Positions 16,081-25,027 are shown, counted from the first letter of the stretch. The stretch: 49,193 bases of DNA from Candidatus Cloacimonadota bacterium (GCA_023228125.1 JALOBT010000019.1:1-49193), one strand, 5' to 3'. Numbers and translations: made by a program. The notes: a model not told the origin generated them from the sequence alone.

Positions 16081-16262
16081 GCAGCTCTTTGAAACTCTGC
16101 AAGCGAGGACGGTTGCAATCCAGCAGCTCTTTGAAACTCTGCAAGCGAGGACGGTTGCAATCCTGTAATTCTTTGAAACTCTGCAAGCGAGGACGGTTGC
16201 AATCCAGTAATTCTTTGAAACTCTGCAAGCGAGGACGGTTGCAATCCGGTGGCTCTTTATCC
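16053..16262 (+). repeat. tandem array, five 42-nt units
   Basis: Units begin at 16053, 16095, 16137, 16179 and 16221, exactly 42 nt apart. Each has a ~27-nt constant core starting CTCTGCAAGCGAGG and ending TTGCAATCC, with a self-complementary TGCAA / TTGCA pair, plus a 15-nt linker ending CTTTGAAA. The linkers are nearly identical, so it is not a CRISPR array. 42 is a multiple of three, so frames stay open on both strands and give false repetitive proteins. It separates the convergent tcdA-like and rnfB genes. The remaining gap to 16380 has short hairpins such as GTTGC-GGC-GCAAC and no gene. Confidence 0.95.
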
Positions 16263-16380
16263 GTTTGATCCGTGAAATCCGTGTGACTATTACTCTTCAA
16301 TAGCTGCACGCACCGTCTAAAGACAGTGCTACGGGCGGATAAATCCAGCGTTACCGGTTGCGGCGCAACGGAGTGCGCAG

Positions 16381-17403
16381 TTATACCATTTCTATCGCTT
16401 TTTTAGGGCATTTGGGCACGCACTGTTCGCAGCCGATGCACTTGGACTTATCCACGGTGTGCAGTTTCTTGATCTCTCCGCTGATGGCACTTACAGGGCA
16501 GACTTTGGCGCAGATCGTGCAGCCAATGCAGCTTTCGGGATCGATCTCAGCTTTCTGGCGGGTGCCGACCAAGAGGTCCAAAATGGCTTTGGTAGGGCAG
16601 ACAGTGGCGCAAAGACCGCAATTGATACACTTGTCATAATCTATATGGGCGAGATTGTTTTCGATGGTGATGGCATCCACCGGGCATTCTTTGCTGCATA
16701 ATCCACAGCCGATGCAGGGATGAGTACTGCCGCAGACAGCTCTGGCCTCACCACCTTTGTCCTGGGAGGAGCACTTGATATAGACGTTGCGGGTGAGCGG
16801 CACCAGGTCGATCAGATCACGCGGACAGGCTTTCACGCAGGCTCCGCAGGCGGTGCATTTATCAAAATCGATCAAACGCATACCATTGGTATCGATGGAG
16901 ATGGCATCAAATTGGCAAGCCGCAAGGCAGTCATTAAGCCCCAGACAGCCCCAGGCACAAGCGTTGGGACCTCCGGCCAGGCTGTTGGCTGATTTGCAGG
17001 TTTGAACTCCGTCGTAGCTATACTTCCAGTTTGTGTTCTTATAGCCACCGCTGGAGCAGTGGATCACAGCTACTTTGCGGTTCATGGCACCAGCTTCAAT
17101 GCCCATGATCTGAGCGATTTGAGCGGCGACGTCGGGGCCACCGGGAGCGCATTTATTGACGGCTTCGCCGCCATTGACGATCATAGCGGCATAGCCAGCG
17201 CAACCGGCTTTGCCACAGGCACCGCAATTCGCACCAGGTAAGACACTTAAGATCTCTTCCACACGTGGATCGATCTTGACTTCAAAGAGTTTGGAGGCAA
17301 TAGCCAGAATGAGGCCAAAGATGAGACCCAAGGCTCCTATAATCAAGACCGGCAGGCCGATCGTGCTGAGGATGGAGGCAGTTTCAAGTAGTATAAATAT
17401 CAT
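16381..17403 (-). CDS. rnfB: Rnf electron transport complex subunit B
   Basis: 340 residues; GGAGG lies 7 nt before the ATG. An N-terminal membrane helix (~15-38) precedes the RnfB 4Fe-4S domain NCGACGKAGCAGYA (~59-72). Five ferredoxin-type CxxCxxCxxxCP motifs follow: CTACGACVKACP, CIGCGLCSKECP, CINCGLCATVCP, CIGCTICAKVCP and CIGCEQCVPKCP. A further cysteine set sits around ACAWGCLGLNDCLAAC. RnfB is thought to receive electrons from reduced ferredoxin. The length and number of clusters match the long clostridial-type RnfB more than the ~190-residue proteobacterial form. It is the last gene of the rnfCDGEAB operon. Confidence 0.95.
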   Translation of the reverse strand: MIFILLETASILSTIGLPVLIIGALGLIFGLILAIASKLFEVKIDPRVEEILSVLPGANCGACGKAGCAGYAAMIVNGGEAVNKCAPGGPDVAAQIAQIMGIEAGAMNRKVAVIHCSSGGYKNTNWKYSYDGVQTCKSANSLAGGPNACAWGCLGLNDCLAACQFDAISIDTNGMRLIDFDKCTACGACVKACPRDLIDLVPLTRNVYIKCSSQDKGGEARAVCGSTHPCIGCGLCSKECPVDAITIENNLAHIDYDKCINCGLCATVCPTKAILDLLVGTRQKAEIDPESCIGCTICAKVCPVSAISGEIKKLHTVDKSKCIGCEQCVPKCPKKAIEMV

Positions 17404-17416
17404 TTCATTTCCTCCC

Positions 17417-18025
17417 TTAAATCTTCCAGCCCATAAAGCCGTAAAAGGCCAGAGCCATGATTCCAGCGATGATGAGAGCTATGGGCATTCCCTGCATGCT
17501 TTTGGGGATTTCCGATTTCTCCAGACGCATGCGCAGGCCGGCCATTGCGAGCAGCACCACGGTGAAGCCCACTCCGCTAAAGAAGCCATTGAGCACGCTA
17601 TCCAGGAAATTGTAGGCCGTCACTCCATCCGATCTGAAGGCGGTGGTATTCAGGATCGCCACACCCAGAACCGCACAGTTTGTGGTGATCAGCGGTAAAA
17701 ACACACCCAGGGAATTATACAAAGCCGGGGCGTTCTTTTGGATCACCATCTCCACAAATTGCACCAGAGCAGCGATGGTGAGGATAAAGGCAATAGTCTG
17801 TAAATACAACAGATCATAACGGATGAGCAGGTATTTGTTGATCAAAAAGGTGATCGCACTGGCCAGGGTCATCACAAAGATCACCGCCAGGCCCATACCG
17901 AGGGCAGAATCCAATTTCTTGGAAACTCCCAAGTAGGGGCAAAGGCCCAGGAACCTTGCGAGAACGAAGTTCTGGATGAAGATGGCGGTCATCGCCATCA
18001 CGAAGATTTCGCCTAAGTATCCCAT
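17417..18025 (-). CDS. rnfA: Rnf complex subunit A (membrane)
   Basis: 202 residues, six predicted membrane helices. It starts MGYLGEIFVMAMTAIFIQNFVLARFLGLCPYLGVS, giving the NFVLARFLGLCP signature shared with NqrE/RnfA; the cysteines in such motifs hold a membrane-embedded iron-sulfur site with RnfE. The ATG shares a base with the rnfE stop. It forms part of the transmembrane electron path and ion channel of the complex. Confidence 0.95.
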   Translation of the reverse strand: MGYLGEIFVMAMTAIFIQNFVLARFLGLCPYLGVSKKLDSALGMGLAVIFVMTLASAITFLINKYLLIRYDLLYLQTIAFILTIAALVQFVEMVIQKNAPALYNSLGVFLPLITTNCAVLGVAILNTTAFRSDGVTAYNFLDSVLNGFFSGVGFTVVLLAMAGLRMRLEKSEIPKSMQGMPIALIIAGIMALAFYGFMGWKI

Positions 18026-18615
18026 TATTTCTTCTCCTTCAGCATATTCATCAGTGCCATCAAAAAGCCCAGGGTGATGAACGCACCTGGAGCGAGGATG
18101 GCAATCAAGGCAGGATCATAGGTAAGAGGCGTCACCCTCATGCCCAGCCAGGTTCCCGCGCCCACAATCTCACGCACAGTGCCCACCAGGCTCAGAGAAA
18201 GGGTAAAGCCCAGCCCCATGCCCAGAGCATCGGCAATGCTCATGACCACATTGTTTTTGCTGGCAAAGGCTTCCGCCCGTCCCAGAATGATGCAATTTAC
18301 CACGATCAGCGGGATAAAAAGCCCCAGACTCTTGTGCAAAGCCGGCAGGTATGCTGCCATCACCATATCCACTATGGATACAAAGGCGGCAATCACCACG
18401 ATATAAACCGGAATGCGAATCTTGCTGGGGGTGATGTTCTTGATGAGCGAAATGATGATATTGGAGCAAAGCAGCACGAAGGTAGCGGCAAAGCCCATGC
18501 CCAGAGCGTTGATCACAGATGTGGTCACCGCCAAAGTGGGACACATGCCCAAGACAAGCACGAAGATGGGATTATCTTTGATCAGGCCTTTAGTTAGTTC
18601 TTTGGCAAAATTCAT
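18025..18615 (-). CDS. rnfE: Rnf complex subunit E (membrane)
   Basis: 196 residues, six predicted helices, with KGLIKDNPIFVLVLGMCPTL at the N-terminus, the RnfE/NqrD signature whose CP cysteine pairs with that of RnfA. It also has LGLFIPLIVVNCIILGRAEAF, which places the second conserved cysteine. The start overlaps the rnfG stop by 4 nt, so it is co-translated in the operon. Confidence 0.95.
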   Translation of the reverse strand: MNFAKELTKGLIKDNPIFVLVLGMCPTLAVTTSVINALGMGFAATFVLLCSNIIISLIKNITPSKIRIPVYIVVIAAFVSIVDMVMAAYLPALHKSLGLFIPLIVVNCIILGRAEAFASKNNVVMSIADALGMGLGFTLSLSLVGTVREIVGAGTWLGMRVTPLTYDPALIAILAPGAFITLGFLMALMNMLKEKK

Positions 18616-19160
18616 TGTTCACCTCCCGGATTTGGCTCGTCTTTTACATCGATAATGCCTTCCCGAAGTGAATTTGCTATGCAGCGGGAAGTAATGGTAG
18701 CACCGGAGAGGGATACCACCACGCCACCGTCTTTATCCACATAAATCTCTTCCAAAGTCATGCCGCTGAATTGATTTGTGAAAATAGGCAGGGTGCAATT
18801 TGCGCCCAGACCGGGGGTTTCACCCTGATCTATGATCTGGACTCCCAAAACCTTAAATTCACTATCAACTCCCACCATGGTTTGGACTGTGCTAGAGTAG
18901 CCAAGGTCGGCCGCGATAAAGGTGTAGCCCAAGATTTCATCAGTCTCTGGATCTTTGGCCAGATAGTAAGTAAGGCCTTGATCGCTCTCTTTTTCTTCAA
19001 ATTCTGCGTTCGGGATCAGAGCCTCGCGAGCCTGAATCTCCGCCAAAGCTTTACGTTCGGCGATCACAGGTGCGGTAAGAGTATTGATATAGGCCAGGAT
19101 TCCACTGGCTACAGCGCAAAAGATAAACAGGATGAGGCCAAGTTTGAGGTAATATTTCAT
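18612..19160 (-). CDS. rnfG: Rnf complex subunit G (FMN-binding)
   Basis: 182 residues. One N-terminal helix (LGLILFIFCAVASGILAYI) anchors a domain facing the outside. The motif SGATITSR near residue 155 is the S/TGAT-type site at which FMN is linked to threonine by a phosphoester bond. GETPGLGANC upstream is also conserved in RnfG/NqrC. It carries electrons between the iron-sulfur subunits and RnfD. Confidence 0.95.
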   Translation of the reverse strand: MKYYLKLGLILFIFCAVASGILAYINTLTAPVIAERKALAEIQAREALIPNAEFEEKESDQGLTYYLAKDPETDEILGYTFIAADLGYSSTVQTMVGVDSEFKVLGVQIIDQGETPGLGANCTLPIFTNQFSGMTLEEIYVDKDGGVVVSLSGATITSRCIANSLREGIIDVKDEPNPGGEQ

Positions 19161-20263
19161 TTCTTTACTCTCCCAAAGGCTTTGGGTCTGGTGAGCATAT
19201 CGATCAGCGGAGTCATCACATTCATAAAGAGAATGCTGTAACTCACGCCTTCCGGATAGCCGCCCACCAAGCGGATGATAATAGTGAGCAGGCCGCAGCC
19301 GATACCAAAGATGATCCGCCCCTTCTTGGTGAGCGGAGTGGTGGTATAATCCGTGGCCATAAAGAAAGCGCCCAGCATCAGACCTCCAGAGAAGATGTGG
19401 AAGAAGGGCAGCATCATCGAGATTTCAGAACCGGGAATCCCGCCAAAAAGAAAGCTGAACACAAAGACAGTTCCGATATAAAAGAGCGGGATGCGCCATT
19501 CGATAATATTCTTGTAGAGCAGATAAGCCGCTCCCAAAAGCAGCGCAAAAGCAGATACTTCGCCGATACAGCCTCCGATGTTTCCCCAAAACAGGCTTTT
19601 CAAGGTCTCCATCTCGGTGAGGCTACTAAAGATCCTGCCGCTGAGATTAAGGCCTCCAGCCTGTGCATTGATATCTGCCACAAAACTGCTGTCTCGCAGG
19701 GTTTGAGCTACCTTGAGAGGAGTGGCTGAGGTTACCAATTCATAGGCTTTGGGAGACAAAGATTGCAGGTCTGTGGCGATGCGGGTGAGATCATTCAAAC
19801 CGCTGATGGCGGAATCCTTTACCGCTACCCAGCCTGCGGTCATTTGAGTAGGCCAGCTTGCCATGAGAAAGACCCGCCCCAAAAGCGCAGGATTCACAGG
19901 GTTGTTGCCCAGACCGCCAAAGACCTGTTTGCCCACAGTGATCGCAAAGGCAGCTCCAATAACAGGTAGCCAGATCGGGGCTCCGGCATGGATATTGAAG
20001 GCCAGAAGCAAACCCGTGAGAAAGGCGGAACCATCGTGCACGGTGATAGGCACCTTGCGCAGTTTCTGAATGAGAGCTTCACAGACCACAGCGGTCACGG
20101 CGCCGGTAAGGCTGAGCAGCAGAGCCCGGATGCCCCAATAGTATGTAGCAAATATGAGGGCCGGAACCAAGGCGAGCACCACGTTCCACATCACGTTTTT
20201 CACGGTGGTTTTATCATGAACGTGAGGCGCGGCGGAAACGGTGAGTTTATCTTTGATATTCAT
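19157..20263 (-). CDS. rnfD: Rnf complex subunit D (membrane, FMN-binding)
   Basis: 368 residues with many membrane helices. VTSATPLKVAQ around residue 178 contains the SATPL FMN-attachment motif of RnfD/NqrB. FGGLGNNPVNPALLGRVFL and GGLMLGAFFMATDYTT.P are further family signatures. RnfD is regarded as a main ion-translocating subunit. The 4-nt overlap with rnfG and 2-nt gap to rnfC show operon organisation. Whether Na+ or H+ is used cannot be read with confidence. Confidence 0.95.
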   Translation of the reverse strand: MNIKDKLTVSAAPHVHDKTTVKNVMWNVVLALVPALIFATYYWGIRALLLSLTGAVTAVVCEALIQKLRKVPITVHDGSAFLTGLLLAFNIHAGAPIWLPVIGAAFAITVGKQVFGGLGNNPVNPALLGRVFLMASWPTQMTAGWVAVKDSAISGLNDLTRIATDLQSLSPKAYELVTSATPLKVAQTLRDSSFVADINAQAGGLNLSGRIFSSLTEMETLKSLFWGNIGGCIGEVSAFALLLGAAYLLYKNIIEWRIPLFYIGTVFVFSFLFGGIPGSEISMMLPFFHIFSGGLMLGAFFMATDYTTTPLTKKGRIIFGIGCGLLTIIIRLVGGYPEGVSYSILFMNVMTPLIDMLTRPKAFGRVKK

Positions 20264-20265
20264 AG

Positions 20266-21585
20266 TTATTTATTCCTCATAGCTTCAGCATAGCGGATCT
20301 TTCCCGTATCGATCCACTGCACCAGGCGAATCTGCGCGGGGCAGACATAGGCGCAACTTCCACACTTGATGCAGTCGTTCAGCCCAGCTTTTACTGCCAT
20401 CTCCAAATCCTTGTATTTCACGGCAGAGGCGATCATCGAAGGCAAAAGGTTCATAGGGCAAATATCCACGCAGCGGGCACAGCGCAAGCAGGTATGTTCT
20501 TGCATAGATTTCGCTGCCTTTTCATCGAATAAGACCAGACCACTGCTGCCCTTGGTCATCGCTGCATCCAGAGCAGGCAGGGCAAAGCCCATCATGGGTC
20601 CTCCGGAGATGGCCTTGCCGATGGGGGCAGAAACTCCGCCGCAATGCTCCAAGAGATCGCTATACAGAGTTCCGATGGGAGCTAAAAGATTCATGGGTTT
20701 ATTCACGATGGAGCCGGTAACTGAGATCACGCGCTCGATCAAGGGCTTTTGATAGCGCACGGCTTCATAGATAGCCACTGCTGTAGCCACATTTTGCACC
20801 ACCACGCCCACAGCCATGGGCAGGCCGCCTGCGGGAACCTTGCGCCCTGTAGCGGCAAAGATGAGCTGCTTTTCGGCACCTTGGGGATATTGCAATTTGA
20901 GGGGCACCACAGCCAGGTCTTTCTCCTTGGCAGTCAGCTTTTGCAGCAGTTCAATGGCGTCTGGCTTATTGGCTTCGATGCCGATGAAGCCTTTTTTGGC
21001 GCTCACGATCTTCATAATGAGCCTGAGACCGTGCAGGATGTCGTCGGCGCGCTCCACCAGCAGACGGTAGTCACTGGTCAAAAATGGTTCACATTCCACC
21101 CCGTTCAAGATCACGGTATCAATGGGTTTATCTTCCGGAGGAGAAAGCTTTACATGAGTAGGAAAACCTGCTCCGCCCATCCCGCAAATGCCGGCAGCGG
21201 AGACTCTTGCTTTGAGCGCGGCTGCATCCAGGCTCATAAAGTCTGGATCATCTGGCATGTCCACGCTTAGATTTTGCCCATCTGAAGTGATCTCTACACC
21301 CATGGACATGATGCCAGTGGGATGCAAAAACTTAGCAATCTTCGTGACTTTACCGCTGATAGAGGCGTGCTGGACCAGAGAAACAAAGCCAGCAGGTTCA
21401 GCTACTACTTGTCCCTTGAGCACAGTGTCCCCAACCTTGACGGTGGGACTGCTTACAGCTCCTATGTGTTGTGAAAGATGGACAATCACCCGCGGGGGGG
21501 TGGGCATTATGCTAATGGGTGCTGACGCTGAATAATGCTTCTCATCATGGGGGTGGATTCCCCCAGGAAAGGTTTTTAATCGCAT
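20266..21585 (-). CDS. rnfC: Rnf complex subunit C (NADH-side, iron-sulfur)
   Basis: 439 residues; GGAG 5 nt before the ATG. It begins MRLKTFPGGIHPHDEKHYSA, matching the RnfC GGIHP start. GMGGAGFPTHVKL near 130 is the glycine-rich NADH/FMN-binding region. Two 4Fe-4S motifs follow near the end: CLRCARCVDICP and CIKCGSCAYVCP. RnfC is the peripheral subunit that exchanges electrons with NAD. It is the first gene of the rnf set; 152 nt separate it from the upstream minus-strand gene, room for a separate promoter. Confidence 0.95.
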   Translation of the reverse strand: MRLKTFPGGIHPHDEKHYSASAPISIMPTPPRVIVHLSQHIGAVSSPTVKVGDTVLKGQVVAEPAGFVSLVQHASISGKVTKIAKFLHPTGIMSMGVEITSDGQNLSVDMPDDPDFMSLDAAALKARVSAAGICGMGGAGFPTHVKLSPPEDKPIDTVILNGVECEPFLTSDYRLLVERADDILHGLRLIMKIVSAKKGFIGIEANKPDAIELLQKLTAKEKDLAVVPLKLQYPQGAEKQLIFAATGRKVPAGGLPMAVGVVVQNVATAVAIYEAVRYQKPLIERVISVTGSIVNKPMNLLAPIGTLYSDLLEHCGGVSAPIGKAISGGPMMGFALPALDAAMTKGSSGLVLFDEKAAKSMQEHTCLRCARCVDICPMNLLPSMIASAVKYKDLEMAVKAGLNDCIKCGSCAYVCPAQIRLVQWIDTGKIRYAEAMRNK

Positions 21586-21738
21586 TTACTCTCCCACGGC
21601 TTTGCTTTGCTGGTCAAAGCCCGATATCTATATTTGTTTGCCACTTTTCTGAGTTCAGCAGATTTGGCAAGGTTTTTCTTTGTTTTTGGATAATCTTTGC
21701 CCTGCACAAGCTCTGCCAGAACACCATTTACAGAAATC

Positions 21739-22668
21739 CTAATAAAGGATGGACTTGATCAAAAGCGGAATCAGAAGCTCATGCTGGCCAATGAAGTAAT
21801 AGCCCTTACCCCCTGTTTCCACAGGCCGCTGCACCACGTTCATCCGGGCCCGGTAATGCTGATTCATATCAAAGACAGCTGTGCGGAAATTCTTCACGCT
21901 ACCGGTGATATTTCTGGCCACAGTGAGTGCTTTGAGAAATACTTCCGGCAGGATCACCGCCGAACCAAAATTCAGATATACTCCGCCTTCATCCAGATGC
22001 GTCATCTGCTGGCAAAGAATCCGAAAGTCCCGCAGAGAGCAATCTCCGATGGCCTTACCATCTGCGCAGGGAACCTGATGGATGATATCGGTGCCCAGGG
22101 CCACATGCACGGTGAGCGGAATGCCGTATTCATAGGCCTTGCCCAGGACCGAGAGCTCGGCATTAGGCGCGCGCAGGCTGATGATTTTACCCACAGCCTC
22201 ACCCAGTCCCAAGCCTTGTCTACTGGCTTCAGTGATGCAGGTATTGATCCCATTCATCGTTTCAAAAGCCATGCCAAAGGAACCATCGGCCAGGGCTTTG
22301 GAGACATCCTCGGAGGTCTGGCCATAAAAAGCGATCTCATAATCATGCACGATCACGGAGCCATTTACTGCAATGGCAGATACATATCCGGCTTCCATGA
22401 GTTCGATGATCAGGGGCGCAAGTCCGCATTTGATCACGTGCCCGCCCATACCGATGATGATGGCTTTGCCCTTTGTTTTCGCCAGTCTGATAGCTATGAT
22501 CAGCTCCTTTAAGTCTTTGGCACTGAGGACATCAGGCAGGGCATCCAAAAATCCCTCCAGCTCCACCTTGCCCTTTTTGGCAAAGAAGGAGCTATCTACT
22601 AAGCTCTCCCGTGTCGAGATAGAATAGGTCTTTATCTTACTTAGATTTATTTCTTCGTACTTGCTCAC
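21739..22668 (-). CDS. deoxyhypusine-synthase-like NAD-fold protein, function unknown
   Basis: 309 residues from a GTG at 22668, chosen because AGGAG lies 7 nt upstream; the frame stays open further, but that part overlaps queH fully. It overlaps queH by 32 nt. Sequence features: KAIIIGMGGHVIKCGLAPLI (~75-95), NGSVIVHDYEIAFYG, a long glycine-rich GLGLGEAVGKII, and AYEYGIPLTVHVALGTD. The overall look is a Rossmann-like fold resembling bacterial DHS-like proteins, but the catalytic lysine of true deoxyhypusine synthase cannot be assigned. Bacteria lack eIF5A, so a standard hypusine role is unlikely. Neighbours are QueH upstream and Rnf downstream. Existence is sure; function is not. Confidence 0.75.
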   Translation of the reverse strand: MSKYEEINLSKIKTYSISTRESLVDSSFFAKKGKVELEGFLDALPDVLSAKDLKELIIAIRLAKTKGKAIIIGMGGHVIKCGLAPLIIELMEAGYVSAIAVNGSVIVHDYEIAFYGQTSEDVSKALADGSFGMAFETMNGINTCITEASRQGLGLGEAVGKIISLRAPNAELSVLGKAYEYGIPLTVHVALGTDIIHQVPCADGKAIGDCSLRDFRILCQQMTHLDEGGVYLNFGSAVILPEVFLKALTVARNITGSVKNFRTAVFDMNQHYRARMNVVQRPVETGGKGYYFIGQHELLIPLLIKSILY

Positions 22669-23191
22669 GATAACGCTCCTCTTCGCTGAATATGCAGCCA
22701 CAATATTGCTGACGATACATCCCCGCGGCTTTGGACAAACGGATGCCTTCCTGCCACAGCGTGCGCCAATCTTCATAGAAAAAGCCCACTTTATACTTTT
22801 CAGCCATCTCTTTGCTGAAAGCGATGATATCGTCATGCTTTTGATAGCGGCTGTAAAGCAAGGTGCTGCTGAAGGCCTCAAATCCACCTTCGGCAGCAGC
22901 TTTCGCGGTAGCCTCAATGCGGGTGCGATAGCAATATTCGCATCTTCCCGGGATATCAGACAGGGTATTGTGCAGAAATTCCACCAAACCATATTGATCC
23001 TGCTCGATCAGCTCAAAACCTTCTTGTGCAGAGTAGTCCCGCAGCGCATTCCGCCGCTTTTGATATTCCAAAAGCGGATGGATATTGGGATTGAACCAAA
23101 AGGCCGAGACCTTATGCCCGGCCTGCTTGAGCCTCTGATAGGGCGCGATCAGGCAAGGCGCACAACAGCTGTGGATCAGCAGTTCAGCCAC
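22637..23191 (-). CDS. queH: epoxyqueuosine reductase QueH
   Basis: 184 residues. Cysteine motifs of QueH (former DUF208) are present: HSCCAPC at residues 7-13, CEYCYRTR near 80, and YRQQYCGCIFSEEERY near 160. Together these ligate the 4Fe-4S cluster and a second metal. QueH reduces epoxyqueuosine to queuosine in tRNA with GUN anticodons, as a non-orthologous alternative to QueG. It overlaps the PAS gene by 8 nt and the following gene by 32 nt. Confidence 0.9.
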   Translation of the reverse strand: MAELLIHSCCAPCLIAPYQRLKQAGHKVSAFWFNPNIHPLLEYQKRRNALRDYSAQEGFELIEQDQYGLVEFLHNTLSDIPGRCEYCYRTRIEATAKAAAEGGFEAFSSTLLYSRYQKHDDIIAFSKEMAEKYKVGFFYEDWRTLWQEGIRLSKAAGMYRQQYCGCIFSEEERYREQVRRNKSK

Positions 23192-23519
23192 GATCGTAAT
23201 GCTTCATATCGTTTGGCAAGACTATGGAAAACTCCACCAAACCTGCCACTTCACCCTCGATAAACCAGGGCTGCTGATGGATGAGCTTCTTCTGGCCATT
23301 TTTGCTGATGGTATAGCTATTGGGCTCGCCTGAGGCCAGCATGGCTTTGATCATCTCGCAGCTACGGGGCTGATGGTGCTCAAAGAGGCTGGTGCCGATC
23401 AGCGCTTTTCCACCTTGTTTGCTAAAGGTTTCCGCTGCTTTGTCATTCATTTCCAGCACGGTAGCGTCAAGATCACAGACCGTGATGGCCACAGGCAATT
23501 CTTTCACCCAATCTTGCAT
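23184..23519 (-). CDS. stand-alone PAS domain protein
   Basis: 111 residues, essentially one PAS domain: LPVAITVCDLDATVLEMNDKA, then GTSLFEHHQP and a strand-rich end (LVEFSIVLP). No kinase, cyclase or other output domain is fused. AAGGAG 9 nt upstream lies in the 3' end of the acyl-CoA dehydrogenase gene, only 3 nt away, so the two are co-translated. It may sense a ligand or redox state and act through a partner protein. The partner is unknown. Confidence 0.8.
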   Translation of the reverse strand: MQDWVKELPVAITVCDLDATVLEMNDKAAETFSKQGGKALIGTSLFEHHQPRSCEMIKAMLASGEPNSYTISKNGQKKLIHQQPWFIEGEVAGLVEFSIVLPNDMKHYDRG

Positions 23520-23522
23520 GAT

Positions 23523-24668
23523 TTAGAACTCCTTGAGGATGTTGGCAGCAACGATGGAGCGTTGAATTTGATTGGTGCCTTCGTAAATTTGCAGAATCTT
23601 GGCATCACGCATCATTTTTTCCACGGGATATTCCTTCATATAGCCATATCCACCCAGGATTTGCACCGCGTCGGTGGTAACTTTCATGGCCATATCCGAG
23701 GCAAAGTATTTGCACATGGCGCTTTCTTTGGCATAACGCTTGATTCCGGCATCCACCATTCTGGCAGTTTGGAAGACCAGCGCGCGGGCTGCTTCGATCT
23801 GAGTGGCCATATCGGCCAGCATGAATTGGATGGCTTGAAAACTGGCGATGGGTTTGCCAAATTGATGACGTTCTTTAGCGTAGCGCACGGAAGCTTCAAA
23901 AGCTCCTCTGGCAATGCCCACAGCCTGTGAACCCACCATGGGGCGGGATTTGTCAAAGACCTTCATGGCTGTGATAAATCCTGTGCCTTCGCGGCCGATC
24001 AGATTTTCTGCGGGAACAATGCAATCCTCAAAAATCAATTCTCTGGTGGCACTGGCGCGGATACCCATCTTGTTTTCTTTTTTACCAAAAGAGAAACCGG
24101 GGGTACCTTTTTCCACCAGGAAACAGGAGCAGCCACGGGGACCCTTGCTCTTGTCTGTCATGGCAAATACGGTATAGATACCGGCTTCTCCGCCATTGGT
24201 GATCCACTGTTTGGTGCCATTGAGCACGTAGTGATCGCCTTCTTTGCGGGCTGTGGTTTCAATGGCTCCGGCATCACTACCGGCGTTTGCCTCTGTAAGT
24301 GCAAAGGCAGCAAGCTGTTCGCCAGAAGCGATCAGGGGCAGATATTTCTGCTTTTGCTCTTCCGTGCCGCCGATCATGATGGGATACATACCCAGTCCGG
24401 TGGCGCCAAAAGCCAGAGCGATCCCGGCATCCACAGCGCAAAGCTCTTCCGTAACCACCACCAAATCCACCACCTTGCCGCTGATGCCATCATATTCTTC
24501 CGGAATGAGAATGGCAAAAAGGTCACTCTGGCGCATCACATCCACGATGTCCCAGGGGAAAATCCCTTCCTGATCATAATGTTCAGAGACGGGTTTCATT
24601 TTTTCATTGGCGATTCTACGTGCCAGCTCCTGCATTTCAAGTTGGTCTTCTGTCAAAAAGTAATCCAT
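23523..24668 (-). CDS. acyl-CoA dehydrogenase (short-chain/butyryl-CoA type)
   Basis: 381 residues; GGAG 5 nt upstream of the ATG. Family signatures are seen: ALTEANAGSDAGAIET near 130 (flavin contact), GTKQWITNGGEAGIY near 155, and QILGGYGYMKEYPVEKMMRDAK near 345 with the C-terminal YEGTNQIQR. The Glu of YEGTNQIQR is at the position of the catalytic base in short-chain enzymes. It oxidises acyl-CoA to enoyl-CoA or runs in reverse with an electron-transfer flavoprotein. With Rnf in the same strand run, it fits butyrate or amino-acid fermentation. It is the probable first gene of the operon. Confidence 0.9.
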   Translation of the reverse strand: MDYFLTEDQLEMQELARRIANEKMKPVSEHYDQEGIFPWDIVDVMRQSDLFAILIPEEYDGISGKVVDLVVVTEELCAVDAGIALAFGATGLGMYPIMIGGTEEQKQKYLPLIASGEQLAAFALTEANAGSDAGAIETTARKEGDHYVLNGTKQWITNGGEAGIYTVFAMTDKSKGPRGCSCFLVEKGTPGFSFGKKENKMGIRASATRELIFEDCIVPAENLIGREGTGFITAMKVFDKSRPMVGSQAVGIARGAFEASVRYAKERHQFGKPIASFQAIQFMLADMATQIEAARALVFQTARMVDAGIKRYAKESAMCKYFASDMAMKVTTDAVQILGGYGYMKEYPVEKMMRDAKILQIYEGTNQIQRSIVAANILKEF

Positions 24669-25027
24669 TTTATCTCCTGTTTTTATATGTACTTACCAGA
24701 TGAGGATCATCCGTAAAATCTGGCTTATATGTCAAGTGCAAAGTGAATTGGCTGTCCTTTATTCTCTTATTTTTGATAGAACGCAGATCGGTTGGATGAG
24801 GTGGATTAGAGGGATAAAAAGAGGTTTGCGGGCTTTCAAATTTTGAAGTTTTCAAGTTATGGCGGTTTTATAGCTTATTATTAATAAATATCATGCGTTT
24901 CCCCAAATACCTATCTATCATATTTATAAAAGACTTAAAGGTAGCTCCCTAACCTTCATCCCTGTCTATTCATTTTATCTTTTGAGTTTGGGTGAAAAGA
25001 CTCATAATGCAGGTTCAATACCTTATA

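Noticed and set aside
16053..16262. CRISPR array
   Set aside because: Period is 42 nt but linkers are only 15 nt and nearly identical, and no cas genes are near. CRISPR spacers would differ.
15812..16309. Repetitive 165-residue protein on the minus strand (and similar frames on plus)
   Set aside because: It only reads the 42-nt repeats, stays open because 42 is a multiple of three, and overlaps the TcdA-like gene antisense.
22669..22992. N-terminal extension of the DHS-like protein
   Set aside because: It lies antiphase inside queH; the GTG at 22668 has a proper AGGAG site.
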